This document shows positions 1 to 11,645 of a DNA stretch of 64,000 nt, piece by piece. The notes below the pieces were generated by a model that worked only from the letters and a program-made list of their open reading frames with translations, was not told the origin of the DNA and searched no databases. The stretch's first letter is position 1. Each line of letters begins with the position of its first letter. A program made the translations under genes and the position numbers. The stretch comes from Lepas anatifera (Eukaryota > Arthropoda > Thecostraca > Lepadidae), in contig JAOTON010000978.1 in the NCBI GenBank assembly GCA_034440635.1, positions 292,001 to 356,000 of the forward strand. Reading direction: 5' to 3'.

Positions 1-330
1 AAGGTGGCAACAAGGCCAAAAGTTTGAAGGATTTTATAAGATTTCACCGAGACCCAGACCCCAACTTCTGAACGAGCCGCTTCCGCCATGGGGGGGGTAA
101 TTTAGAAACCAAAGTTCAACGTCCCACAAAGTACAGGAACGGCCGCTCAGGTCACTCTCTCACCAGTCAGTTGCCAGTCGACCTACGTCTGATAAATATT
201 GAACGCTGGAGCGTCTCAGGAGACTCGATCCCAACGCACTGCTACTGCATGCTACTGAGCAGCGGACCGGAGACCAACGCTCAACCAACTAAGAGCCCAT
301 CCTACATACAAGTGGATCTTTGATAACTCA
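1..330 (+). pseudogene. Probable decayed LINE sequence upstream of the RNase H ORF
   Basis: No open frame crosses this stretch. One frame around bases 50-95 reads PRPQLLNEPLPPWG, which resembles the linker between reverse transcriptase and RNase H in RNase H-bearing LINEs. It is therefore read as the frameshifted upstream part of the element whose RNase H domain follows. No reverse transcriptase motif is visible; the rest of the element lies outside the window or is lost. Confidence 0.4.
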
Positions 331-1419
331 TTGACAGAACTTTTCACAGGCGGTAGACAAAGCTCATCCTCAGCTCTATGCACCCGGGTTATGCACTGGC
401 TACAAGAATCGGGTATTAACTTTGGGACCATAGCAAAGAAACGACCTGGGGGGTTGGAACCATGGCGCCGAACCACTGTTGAATGCGATTTTGAGCTGAT
501 GCAGCACGGGAAAACGAGAACAGCCCCATCAGATCTCGCACAACTAGCCTTAGAAAAGATAAGTTCATACCCAGACTACTTTAAGTTCTACACTGACGGA
601 TCCAAGGGAGCTGCTGGTGCCGGGTGTGCCTTCACAGGCGAAGGAATCCGTCGATGTTTTGGTCTTCAGAGAACTGTGTCGGTTTTTACCACCGAACTAT
701 ATGCTATTTTACAGGTTATACGGTATATCCGTCAGCTCCCCGAGAAACATCACCTGATAATTACCGACTCAGCCAGCTCGCTGGCAGCTCTCCGCTCTAG
801 TCTATCACATTCATCATGGCTCGTACCCGCTATTTTAAAACTGTTGACCACTGCTGCATCTCACGGTATCGAAATTAAGTTCTTATGGGTCCCAAGTCAT
901 GTTGGTATACCCGGGAATGAATTGGCGGATGAAGCCGCCAAATCTGCGTCGTGGTTGAGCCCCCAGCGAAGGTTCCGGGTACCAGCGGGTGACCTGAAGG
1001 CTGATATCAATAATTTATTCTCCTCAAAGTGGCAGACGAGATGGGATGTTGAACCGGACTGTGCTCTGAAACATCTCAGGACAACAATAGGTCACTGGGA
1101 GTCGAGCGCCCGGCGAAGTAGGAGAGAGGAGGCGTGTTTGACTAGACTACGCATCGGCCACACATTCATAACACATGGACACTACCTTTGTGGCGCCGCA
1201 CCAAACACTTGCACCCGCTGTGGCGCAAGACTGAGCGTCGAGCACGTTCTCTCAGACACTGATGCCTGTGCAGGGCCACGCGATGTGCGTAACCGCTTCC
1301 TCTTTAGACAAACGATGGCGGAGATTCTTGGTAAACACCCAACAACAGACTTTAACCGCGTTTTATCTTACCTGACTGAGATAGGTTTCCATATCATTTA
1401 CAGCCCATACAGGGTTTGA
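331..1419 (+). CDS. LINE ORF2 C-terminal part: RNase H domain plus CCHC-like zinc knuckle
   Basis: This 362-residue frame is the 3' coding part of a non-LTR retrotransposon. Residues about 83-205 form a type I RNase H domain, which removes the RNA strand of the RNA/DNA hybrid during retrotransposition. All catalytic positions can be seen: D89 in FYTDGSKG, E122 in TTELYAIL, D146 in IITDSAS, H190 in WVPSHVG and D200 in NELADEAA. A CxxC...H...C knuckle follows at about C294, C297, H305 and C313 (CTRCGARLSVEHV), as is usual at the end of ORF2 in the I/LOA/R1/Outcast-type LINEs. The endonuclease and reverse transcriptase domains are missing upstream, so the copy is 5'-truncated or frameshifted and cannot be autonomous. 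The start is arbitrary: the first Met lies inside the older, longer frame. The exact clade was not resolved. Confidence 0.85.
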   Translation: MTELFTGGRQSSSSALCTRVMHWLQESGINFGTIAKKRPGGLEPWRRTTVECDFELMQHGKTRTAPSDLAQLALEKISSYPDYFKFYTDGSKGAAGAGCAFTGEGIRRCFGLQRTVSVFTTELYAILQVIRYIRQLPEKHHLIITDSASSLAALRSSLSHSSWLVPAILKLLTTAASHGIEIKFLWVPSHVGIPGNELADEAAKSASWLSPQRRFRVPAGDLKADINNLFSSKWQTRWDVEPDCALKHLRTTIGHWESSARRSRREEACLTRLRIGHTFITHGHYLCGAAPNTCTRCGARLSVEHVLSDTDACAGPRDVRNRFLFRQTMAEILGKHPTTDFNRVLSYLTEIGFHIIYSPYRV

Positions 1420-2946
1420 GTGGGCGACAGAGCCCGAGTCTGGGCCATTTCTAGCTGCCCGTAGGAAGCTTGATACCAACAACAAAGCTTAATCCAAGAC
1501 TAGACTAAACTGACCTGCTAGGCGCGCTATATGGCCCTGGCAGCCGAAGCACCCTAAATCACCAACACACACTAAGTCATGGAACAAATTATGTCTAGTG
1601 ATATGTGTATCATAATTTAATAGTAAATTACGTAAATTGTCTAATGATGATTTACATAACGCTGAAACAATGCGACCCAAATATAAGCTCTTTGTTGAGT
1701 TTATCACAGTTGCAGTTGCCTAAGTGACGATGAGATGGAGTGGGTGCAGTTTTCACCTGGGGTGGTAACATGAGCTCCTCAGTCTCCCACACCAGTTTCT
1801 TCTTTGCTTCCTGAAGGGGTAGTGTGCGACAAAATTATCTATTGAAAGGGAATGCCGATCTGTGGTGGACACCGGAGCTGCAGCCTCCGCTGTGAGTTTT
1901 ACTGTTCTCTCAGTCGATTCAGTGTGCCCTGATATTCCTCCGCTCAACGGCCTGTCCCTGAGGCTCTCAAGGGCAACTTCATTCATGTCCCTTGTGTGTG
2001 GAGGCTTGATAGTGTTGCCGGCGCCAAGGGCTCGCGGCCGGCCCGGTGTCTGGTGACGATATTGAGCCCCATTTACAAACTAAGTCGACCTGGAGAGCCT
2101 CACGGTCAGCCTAATGGTAGTTCCAAATAATTGCTGGTGTGGCTAAGTGTTTCACCCCTGCTTTTGTCCACAAAAGGTGCTGTTAACCAGATGACATGGA
2201 ACCTACTGATATCACATTTTTAATGTCAGACTAGTTTCAGGCTATTATGATGTAAAGGTGAGATAGCGCCTAACCCAAGTCAGATAAACGAAAACAATTC
2301 ACTAGAAACAAGTTCACTAAGAATGCCGTTATCCTCACATTGTCGGACTGCGTGTCTGACTCATTAATGGCGCAATCGCGTGGATCTTCACGGCGCAAAT
2401 GGCATACCCAAATCACCGCCGGGTCTTGTCGGTTGTCCGGACGCATGAGGTTGCGAAGTTAACGGAGAGCTACCATGAAGTCTCACGCTGTCTTCAAAGT
2501 CGTGCCGCACTGCCGGGAGGATGTTGAGTGTCTCGTGGTCAGACCGGATGACTTGTGAAAAAGCTGCACCCTGTGCAGGGTGGCTGGTGGGTATGCGTTC
2601 TGCCGCTGTGTCGCCGCCGACACTACAGCTCCTGTTCGCCCTGTCCTCACAGTCGGTGGCAATGGGAATTGTGGGCCGCTGTCTCCTCCAGTGAGCTTGG
2701 AGTGGATCACTATTGGTCGAGGTCATGTCACTTCTAATCTGAGGACAGCAAACTTCACATCCTTATCGGCCCAAATGGAATCATTCGGGAAAGCAGTTCC
2801 ACGAGATGGCATTTTGCATCTTCAGTAGATTAGGTATATCTTTGGTGAGGAGCAGCAGGTGGCGAGTTTTTGGGCGTGTTTTTTCTTTTTGCTCTAATGC
2901 AACTGGGAGATTCCTGGAATGAGAGTGTCAACCCACCAAGTGAGAG
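1420..2946. other. Non-coding stretch, no supported gene
   Basis: Only short, overlapping frames on both strands without recognisable domains. The first part may be the 3' UTR of the LINE that ends at 1419, but no poly(A) or microsatellite tail marks its end. Confidence 0.5.
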
Positions 2947-3233
2947 CAGGGGCGGACGCAGACCCGAAATGGGGGGGGGCAAACTCATGTCTGCCTCTCC
3001 TCCTGGGGGGACGGGCAATTTGGGTGATCCACAGACCTAGTATAAGCTACCTTTCCAAGTACATGATCGCTCTCCTGGGGGTGGGAGCAAATATTTTTTT
3101 GCTCCACAGACCTAGTGTAAACACCTTTTTTAAAAACATTATCCGGCCTTGGGGGGGCAAAAGATAGTTTGGCCCCCCTCTAGCACTTTGGAGGGGCATG
3201 GTCGGAATGCCCTTCCTCCCTGCGTCCGCCAAT
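2947..3233. mobile_element. Short TIR element (hAT-like MITE), CAGGGGCGGACGCAG family
   Basis: The left end CAGGGGCGGACGCAG (2947) is matched by the inverted right end CTGCGTCCGCCAAT. The interior is G/C-tract-rich and non-coding. The 8 bases before it (AGTGAGAG) and after it (AGAGAGAG) agree at 7 positions, as an 8-bp hAT target duplication would, but the flank is low-complexity, so this could be chance. The right terminal three bases are diverged. Confidence 0.5.
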
Positions 3234-4540
3234 AGAGAGAGTACTCGCATACAAATTACTCCGTTTTAGGGACTCGGCTATTACGAATTCGCCATGCGAA
3301 AAGAAACGAGTACCGGCGGCGGGCATCGTCGAACCGCGGCTTCGTTGTGGTTTGTACAGATATTGGCACCTGGAAGAAGCTCTAAACTAGAAAAAAAATG
3401 TGTTTTGGAAATTTGCATTCGGTTCTTTGTCTTTCTAGCCCAGGCTGCTTTCTCTGCCTTTTCTGTTTATACTGTCCCTGACTTACTCGCTCACCTGCTC
3501 TGCCCGGACTCTCTCCATTCACTCTTCTCGTGCCCATGCGCGTGCACTTCCCCCTCGGAGCCATTGACTATCATTTGTCTTGCTCTGGACTCCCCTGGGT
3601 GTACCTAGGCGCGAGTTTCATATTGGCTCTACATACATCCATATGTTTGTCTTCGGCATTTTGTGACAGGCTGCTTGCGCATGCGTAAAGAGCGGGCACA
3701 CTCCTCCCTTGACCTTGCAGCCATATTGCGTCATTTTGTGACAGCTTCTGAGTGTAGAGCGCACTTCGCGTAAACGTTTTGAATGGTGATTTCCCTGTCT
3801 CCAAATGCGCGATGTGTACATGTAACGAGATACGACCATATGGATTTCGACTTTCGTATTTCATCACCCTTTGCTCGATTATTTATTTCTCTGGTATGTG
3901 CTCAGGATTGGTTCGTGACCGAACGTTACACAACGAAGTCACTGGGGGCGTATCTGTGATGTTGATTGAACTCAGATACGTAAAGTCGAAATTGATCTCC
4001 TGACATCTTTTGTTTTGTCTATGTCAGCCAGGGGTTTTCAAGAACCCACTGTGGATGTTGATCACTTGTCCGTTCCGCCGTTGTTTCAGCCGCAGTTTTG
4101 AGGCGTGCTGCCGTGCCTTAAGTGCAAATTGGGTATAGGTCGCCTAATTTGACTTCCCGGTGACGTCTCATTGGATTCAACACGCGTAAAGCCAGCGGGA
4201 GTGCTCGTGGACCTGTTTTTAAAGCGCATTGGAGTGCGTTTGATCTTTTTAATTTGTTTTACCGTAGGCCTCGGGGGAGACGTGTATTTCTTGCGTGGGG
4301 CCCGGTGCATTTTCTAACCGGCCAGTTACTTAAACGCTAAGAGGCGGGGATGGAATTTTGAAGGCGGAGAGGAAATTTTAAGCAGCAATAAGTATGAAAA
4401 GTGTGAGATACCCCTCGCGGAAGAAGCGTTTAATGGCCAGGTAGCAGCATTGTTGTTGTTTTCCTGGGAATGTAAACTGGTAGTTTGCGGTGTCTGTGTC
4501 GGTTACCGCCGCCTCCCCCTTCCCTCTTTGTTCTGTCTCT
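3234..4540. other. Non-coding stretch, no supported gene
   Basis: Short frames only. None carries a domain, and none has splice signals strong enough to call an exon. Confidence 0.5.
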
Positions 4541-4542
4541 GC

Positions 4543-4970
4543 CGGCACCTGAACACAGTTACAGCTCACGGCGCCTGAACACAGTTACAGCTCACGGCAC
4601 CTGAACACAGCTACAGCTCACGGCACCTGAACACAGTTACAGCTCACGGCGCCTGAACACAGTTACAGCTCACGGCGCCTGAACACAGTTACAGCTCACG
4701 GCGCCTGAACACAGTTACAGCTCACGGCACCTGAACACAGTTACAGCTCACGGCGCCTGAACACAGTTACAGCTCACGGCGCCTGAACACAGTTACAGCT
4801 CACGGCGCCTGAACACAGCTACAGCTCACGGCACCTGAACACAGTTACAGCTCACGGCGCCTGAACAGTTACAGCTCACGGCGCCTGAACACAGATACAG
4901 CTCACGGCGCCTGAACACAGTACAGCTCACGGCGCCCGAACACAGTTACAGCTCACGGTGCCTGAACAGG
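4543..4970. repeat. Minisatellite, 26-bp unit, about 16 copies
   Basis: Head-to-tail copies of a 26-bp unit containing GCCTGAACACAGTTACAGCT. Variants are mainly at two positions (GGCGCC/GGCACC and AGTTAC/AGCTAC), with a few short-deletion copies near 4865-4920. There are no unique spacers, so it is a tandem array and not a CRISPR-like array. Confidence 0.95.
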
Positions 4971-4984
4971 GTGGGTTGTTGGGA

Positions 4985-7335
4985 AAGGTAATGAAAGACT
5001 CTGTTGGTTGTTGTAAAATGGTGTCAATCAAGTTTTTCTGCAACTGGGCGAAGGAAGCTGTATTCTGAATTTCCTCCCTTGAATTGCGCTCATATAATCC
5101 GTAAGCCGAAAGATGAAGATCGATGTCTGAGTTTTGTTTCGAGCATTTATAAACAATGACCCCAAAACTCATAAAACGCCGATATTGATATTAAAATCGA
5201 ACTGTTTGTCAACTGTTCGAGAAGATAGCGTTAGAGTAAGTGACGTCACGGGGGCAGATAGATAGCGTTGTTGTCTGTTTCCTCACGCGATTTTCCTGAT
5301 TCCAATTTTAAATCTGTGATATCCGGTCGGAGTGCCTGGCGGACTTAATATCTGGCGACAAAATTGATCAGATGACTTTCCTGGCCTTTCCCATCCTACA
5401 GAATCGTGGTCATCATCATGAATCGGATCATCAAACTCCTCATGGGTGAAGTTTCTGTTCAACTGTTTAATTTTATGAGGAAGAGTTCTACTTCGTCAGC
5501 TTTATGCTGGCATTCTCCGTTCTCTATGTTTGATTGGTTATTGGTGACGCAAGCTGCAATGGTGGTGCTCACCAATTCCAGCGCGAAAGTCCCGCGCCAG
5601 CGGATGTGTCGCTTTCACAAACAGCCAGTGTTGGGTTCTGAACTACCAATTCATTCAATTTCGCGTGAACTCGATCGCGCGCCTTTCGCGGTGATGTGCT
5701 GAAAGTCTGATAACTTCATGACCATTAACTCTGGCAAATAGTTCGACAAATTACGTCTCTTTCGAACTGTTCTGTTGATTGTGACCTGGGTAGTCCTTGA
5801 AGGAGGTTCATATTTCCACTGTGACCTTTGATACCCTGCTCTCGTTGTATCTTACCGCATTCCGCAAACCTTTCACTGGCTAGATTCATGGCACGGACTG
5901 AGTTTGGCTGCGTCGTCTCATGAAAGCGTGCCATTGTGCTGGGCCGCAGCCTGTGAGCCGTGCGGCCGGCCGATTAAGTAGTCGTAACGCGGTGGTGAGC
6001 GCGAGCTGTGAAATCAATCTTTGAGCAGACGCTCGATACTGCGCTGCCGCAGGTGAGCCTCTCTTCCGGGCACTGCCTTATTAGAGGAGAGGTCGAACTC
6101 GGCGGCCTCGCCACCATTCGTTCTATTATAGAAAATTGGTAGGCGGCGAACTTTGTATATAATAACGATAGTGAATACTGATTTGCGTCTTTCGGTTTGG
6201 TCAGGCACAGCTATGCGCCGCCCGCCGCCACGAGCCTTTTCCTAATGGCGCGCCATAAGAATCGCCGATGCGGAAGGCGGTGGCGTAGCTGGGCCGTAAC
6301 GGGTGATACCGGCGCCGCTGCCGGCTTCACGTGCAGCCAGCGTCGTCGACGACGCGGCGGCCGGTGATGAACGGCGCGCCGCTGAAGGGAGAACGGCGGT
6401 CAGGTGGCGAGATAGGCTGGTCTGACGGCGGCGCGATAGCCAGCCGGCGGCGATAAAGACGGGAGCCGCTGCTGCCGGCGCCGCGGCGCCCCGCTGCCGG
6501 CTAACCAGCTGCTGCGTGATAGGTCAACTTTAATTGGATGAATCGATCAAATACACGGCGCTTGTGTGGTTTTAGAACAAAAAGCTGAGGGCCCAGAAAT
6601 AGAGGGATGGCCGAGAAAGCTTTCCTCCTTGCCGGCCTTGGAGTGGAGAATAAAATTATATACTGATTTGAATGGATAAGTTTTGGGACCTTGTAAGGCA
6701 ATCCCTCAACAGTAAACGCCATCTCACTCCAGTTTTTGTAGGAAATCGTCGCTTTTATTATTTTTTTTGCTGTATTTGAGCTGGACATCACGTAACGACA
6801 GCACTGACGGTGAGTCGGCAGATGTTTGCGTCGACCGCCGGCTCGCGTGACCAACGTGATCACGCGCGCCCTCTGATTGTTGGCCCGTGCTGTCGGGTCG
6901 GCGGTCGAACCCCGGCACAGGTGCAGCTGCGTGTGTCGTGGGGCCACTTGTCTATTTAGGGAAATATGGTCCTAACCCTCGGAAAGGGCGGCGCACGATA
7001 GCGGGCGTGCGTGCCGCTAGTTTTTTATTGTTGATGCCAAACGGTAGGAGAAATGTGACATTTGGGCATCAACATCAGCTCCCAGGTCGGATAATGTTGA
7101 AACGAGACAAACTAGGGTCTTTGCTCCGGCTGAACGAATTTTGGGACCAGAAACCTGGTCAAATTTGCAAAGAGAGCTTAAGTAGTCGAGATGAAATTTA
7201 AAATGTGTATAAGTTTTGGCTGAAGGTCATTACAGCTCATGAACTACATCCGTAATGCCTCGCATGCCGCTCCATTTTGTTCACCAGCTCAAAACAATTA
7301 CCATCAGACTTTTCTTGGAAGGTGAATCTTCCGTC
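4985..7335. other. Non-coding stretch with a GC-rich block at about 6200-6510
   Basis: No gene could be supported. Between about 6200 and 6510 the sequence is markedly CpG/GC-rich and rich in GGCGCGCC-like words, which could be a CpG-rich regulatory segment. The short frames in it have no recognisable domain. Confidence 0.4.
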
Positions 7336-7339
7336 TTCA

Positions 7340-7525
7340 TATGACCACGACCACGGAGTGATCTGATCGATCTTTACACATGACCATGGGCGAAGATCTC
7401 TGTGGGTTTGGGGTCAGGCCTCGATCACGACCACAGAGTGGTCTGATCGATCCTTCCACATGACCACGACCACAGAGTGGTCTGATCGATCCTTCCACAT
7501 GACCACGACCACAGAGTGGTCTGGC
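7340..7525. repeat. Short tandem repeat, 39-bp unit
   Basis: Two near-identical 39-bp copies, a partial third (starting near 7424, 7463 and 7502) and a diverged copy at about 7341. The unit contains CCACAGAGTGGTCTGATCGA, within which CCAC...GTGG is a small palindrome. Confidence 0.85.
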
Positions 7526-7529
7526 CTGG

Positions 7530-8355
7530 CGTGCTTGGGTGCTTTCTGTCCAGTATTATACCTACCACAATTCGAATCGGGTGCTGCTAACCTTAGACCT
7601 GACGTCACACTCGGCTTCTGGTCGATTGCAGAGAAGCATTGGGATTCGTGTCAGTTCACGCTCGAGACCTTTTATTTACAGCCAAAGCTAGAAATTGCCA
7701 TCCCGCCACCGCTCCAACCTGTTACTGGCAGCTTCATTGTTTCGCCCTTCGATTCTACATTTTCCATAAAGGGATTTGTGCTTGCTTCTTTGTATCGTAT
7801 AATTTTTCCTGTATTGCATTTGTGTCGTGAGATATGACTTGCAGTCCGCCCCGACTGGTCTCGCTGTGTCATGTTGGCTGTACTTTTCATATTATTTCCC
7901 AGTCTGGCCTTTAGACAGACGCCGCTAGCCAAATGAGCTCGCTAGGGTTGAATGCTGGGCCTCTGTTTTGCTTGCATTAGAGACTAACGTCACGCTTAAT
8001 GCGCCCGGCTCCAGACTGGCTAAATGATTAAATGCAGTAGTTACTGAAGCGTTAAATCCAACTCGCGAGTGTTGGGCACTCGCGAGTGTTGGGAGAAATA
8101 GTTTTCCTCGGGCGCTACGTCGCGACATGAGCCCTAGCTCATGATGTGTTATGTCAGACAAAATGTAGTTAATTCCTTTGATGATCTTGCCTGCATGGGG
8201 ATGGCCGTCTATCGCCCGTCGCGGTTTCACGGTTCAAGAGTGTGCGGTTTATGTTTGTGCTTGCGGGAAGGAGTGTGTGTTTAAGTTCCCAACATCTTGC
8301 ATTATGTTTATGACTGGCCCCTCCGCTCTATTGTCCGACACTGTCCCCTCCCCAC
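7530..8355. other. Non-coding stretch, no supported gene
   Basis: A small local duplication (ACTCGCGAGTGTTGGG, near 8062-8092) is the only structure seen. Confidence 0.4.
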
Positions 8356-8359
8356 CCAG

Positions 8360-8765
8360 GTTGGGGTCTGTGAGGTGAGCCCTGCAGTGCTGGTAGCGGT
8401 GTTGGGTCTGTGAGGTGTGCCCTGTGGCCCTGGTAGCGGTGTTGGGTCTGTGAGGTGGGCCCAGCGGCGCTGGTAGCGGTGTTGGGTCTGTGAGGTGGGC
8501 GCTGGTAGCGGTGTTGGGTCTGTAAGGTGGGCCCTGCGGCGCTGGTAGCGGTGTTGGGTCTGTGAGGTGGGCGCTGGTAGCGGTGTTGGGTCTGTGAGGT
8601 GGGCGCTGGTAGCGGTGTTGGGTCTGTGAGGTGGCCCTGCGGCGCTGGTAGCGGTGTTGGGTCTGTGGCGTGGGCCCTGCGGCGCTGGTAGCGGTGTTGG
8701 GTCTGTGAGGTGGGCGCTGGTAGCGGTGTTGGGTCTGTGAGGTGGGCCCTGCGGCGCTGGTACGT
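8360..8765. repeat. Minisatellite with two interleaved unit lengths (about 30 and 40 bp)
   Basis: Around eleven copies of GCTGGTAGCGGTGTTGGGTC followed by TGTGAGGTGGG, with or without an extra 9-10 bp CCCTGCGGC block. Long and short units alternate irregularly. The minus strand is open across the array and would encode a Pro/Thr/His-rich repeat, but this is a consequence of the unit length and is not taken as a gene. Confidence 0.9.
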
Positions 8766-9461
8766 CGGCAGCGTCGCCACTTCGGCTGCGCTGGCTGGCG
8801 GGTCAGCGGCGTTGCTGGCCCTGGGCCAACAGCGCCGGCGGGGGCGGCCCGTGTCGCTCGTTCCCTGGGCTAATGGCCGCACAGCATTGTGCTGGACCCG
8901 GCGAAATGGTGTGTGTGTGTGTGTGGCTGCGCCCGGTCCGGTGCCGCTGTATCGGCGCCGGCGCGGCAGATGCGCCTCCTGCCTCCAGGGAAGGGGATGC
9001 GCAGCCGGAGGGTCAGGTGTGGGACCTGCCGGCGACAGTGGCAGAACTCGATAGAAATATCGAACGACAAGGGTCGATTGCTTCCTGACAAAAGAGGAAT
9101 ATGGCTTGTGGATGCGAAATATTTGCGTTTGATTGTGGTGATTCTTTTATTGTATTACTTCCTGAACCTTATTTGAAAAGTCAGTCCTAGATGTATATGC
9201 TGTCATGGTGAACTACGGTAGAAATACAAAACAAAGAAAGAAGATAACCTAACACCATTTTTGCAATATAAGCTTGTATTTTATGTCTTTCGTTATCATC
9301 CGCAAGAACCGAGCAGGACGAGGAAGACTTCGCAGGTGTTATTATTTCCGTAATTTGAAAGTGATATCCTCCTTCCTGGTTTCCGTATAGTTCGTGAAGG
9401 AAACATTGAAACTCATTTGCGACCTTGGGTTGCCGAACAATCTATGAACCATACCCGGCAG
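8766..9461. other. GC-rich then AT-rich non-coding stretch
   Basis: Bases 8766-9060 are GC-rich with overlapping short frames on both strands. The remainder is AT-rich. No domain or convincing exon was found. Confidence 0.4.
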
Positions 9462-9628
9462 CAGTGGCGGATCAAGAAATCATTTCGGGGAGGTGGGTCC
9501 AGGGCGCTCGAGTCTCAGCCGTCATTGCCTTGGAACAGCTTCCTGCTGTACAATGACAATGCTTTAAGTTCCTGCTGCACATTTCGGTGACTTGAGCCCC
9601 CTTGCCCCTCCCCTTGTATCCGCCACTG
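9462..9628. mobile_element. Small hAT-like MITE, CAGTGGCGGATC family (167 bp)
   Basis: Starts CAGTGGCGGATCAAG and ends with the inverted CTTGTATCCGCCACTG. The interior is non-coding. The flanking octamers (CCCGGCAG and TCCAGCAT) agree at only 5 of 8 positions, so the target duplication is decayed. The same ends occur on the elements at 27828 and 31776, whose 8-bp duplications are better kept. Confidence 0.75.
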
Positions 9629-9694
9629 TCCAGCATGGAGATCGTCGTTTCGTAATGCTGAGACGCCAGAACCCATGCTTGGTGGCAGACTTGT

Positions 9695-9880
9695 TGAGTC
9701 GCGACTCAGAGTCGGAGTCGACTCAGAGTCGACTCAAATTTTGTTCAAGTCAGAGTTGAGTCGACTCAACTTCATGTTTGGGTTGAATCAGAGTCGACTC
9801 AACTGGACAACCAGTTGAGTCGAGTCAGAATCGGAGTCAGCCTCCATGCTGTGAGTCAAGAGTTGAGTCGACTCAATGCT
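9695..9880. repeat. Left subterminal GAGTC array of the hAT element
   Basis: Contains about six copies of GAGTCGACTC or one-base variants, several extended to the palindrome TTGAGTCGACTCAA, plus GAGTCGAGTCAGAATCGGAG near 9816, which recurs in the right array. Confidence 0.85.
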
Positions 9881-10680
9881 ATTTTCTTAACATAAGTGAT
9901 CACGTGTCTGACATTTTAGAAATTTTCACATCTAATTTTGAAGGATTTCATATTGCTATTTGGTAATAACAGGTAATTCATTATTCTCATATCCACACTA
10001 GACCCATGCCTGGATCAGTTGTTAGCAACACAAGTTATGTAAAATATAGTTTAAAAAGCACACACATTTGATAGCTTTTCCCGTTTAATCCTAGCAATGG
10101 CATGCATAATCATACAGAAAAATGTGTGATTAGGCACAAAATCAGACTTTTTCAACTTTGAAAATGCACACCATCCAAAATCCTAAGCTCATTCTCATGC
10201 AAAAGGTAATTCACTCTTAGAAAACCATATCTTTATTTTCTATTTTCTTCTTCCCTTGGCTAAAACACTAAAAAAACACGTATCAGCATCAGAAAGAGGG
10301 TACCAAAAAATCTTATTTTGCACATAAGCCTTGAAATGGGTCGAAACGGAAACTAATAGCTTCAATTATCTGCTTATTTCAAAGCACTATCTCGATTTGT
10401 CGTGGTTTGAGAACACCCACTGGTAGATAATAAGAACTGTCTATTTACGGAAAATGGATATCAGTCCTTCCTCTGGCGTAGCCTGAGTAATTTCAAACTG
10501 TGAAACTGATAAACTGAAAAATATAAATCAATCCTCTCACTCACAAACAACCACCGCCCGCTCTTCAGATTATGATGATGCCGATTATCTTTATTTGCCA
10601 CTCTTCTCACACACTGCTGCCCCCGCGCGCGCCACATTAGTCACAAAATGATCATGGTGCGCAACAAAATGCTAGTAGCC

Positions 10681-10810
10681 GTGTTATTCTGCCTAGCAGA
10701 ACGCATACTAGTATGCCGCACGCATGCGCAGTGCAGTATCTTGTAGTCCATGATACCGTATTGTGCATGCGTGCGGCATACTATCTTGCGTTCTACCGGC
10801 AGAATAACAC
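10681..10810. repeat. Long imperfect inverted repeat (hairpin), arms about 51 nt, loop about 27 nt
   Basis: The left arm (10681-10731) starts GTGTTATTCTGCC and passes through TAGTATGCCGCACGCATGC. The right arm (10759-10810) is its reverse complement with a few mismatches and ends GGCAGAATAACAC. It may be a foldback MITE nested in the hAT element, or a transcribed hairpin. No clear target duplication was seen around it. Confidence 0.8.
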
Positions 10811-11467
10811 AATGACATGGCTGGTCATTTAGGCTTTAGTACCCCGAAGGCATGATTACCTTAACATGAACCTGCAGACTTTTCTTACGCCTTTTTGGTC
10901 ACGTGATTTTTAAAGTGCTATCCATCGTCAGGTTTGCGCTATCCGAGGCTAGGTTCGTAATGTCTTTAATGTGCCATCTGTAACGTTTACGTGTTTACTG
11001 CAGCATTTTCGAGAAGGCAAGGAGAGTGTTCATCATTGTTTTTGGTTTTGGTGAGGTGCTGGATAGTGCGCAGTGCACAGTGTAGTATTTATTTCTAATT
11101 TAAGTTCGTCACAGGATTGTTCAAAATGTTCTGGTGCAGGGATTGCCTCTAAAAATATCATATGTTCAAATATTTTCTGTTTTTTGCAGTTGAAACGTCG
11201 CTTATTGCTTCAATTATGACTGCTCATGAAGTACATGCCTTTAAAATGCAAAGCCATCAGGCCCTTCCTCATACTCACCTGTTCGCGATTAGCATATTTC
11301 TTTATTCCTATGCAGGAAGAATTTCTGTCATGAATTAATGCATTGAAATTGGCATATTATTAAAGGAAATGTGCAGTTAGATTAACGCCATGAATAAATA
11401 TACTGGATTTTTGCATACTATTGATGGAAATGGACATTTGTTTCTGTGCATATTTTGCCACTATTTT

Positions 11468-11645
11468 GAGTCGGATTTGACTCCGACTAAATGCTGATTT
11501 GAGTCGGAATCAAGTCGGCTCACTTCTGAATTTGGCCTGAGTCGAGTCGGCTCACCACTTTCAACTCAGTGAGTCGAGTCAGAATCGGAGTCAGTCATTT
11601 AGCTGTGAGTCAGAGTTGAGTCGACTCAAGAAAATTTGAGTCATC
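11468..11645. repeat. Right subterminal GAGTC array of the hAT element
   Basis: Shares GAGTCGAGTCAGAATCGGAG and the following GCTGTGAGTCA...GAGTTGAGTCGACTCAA with the left array in the same orientation, so part of the subterminal region is a direct rather than an inverted repeat. Confidence 0.85.

Noticed and set aside
4543..4970. CRISPR-like array
   Set aside because: Units are contiguous 26-bp repeats without unique spacers, and the genome is eukaryotic.
8328..8882. Minus-strand Pro/Thr-rich repeat protein
   Set aside because: It is the translation of the minisatellite and has no start or splice context beyond the array.
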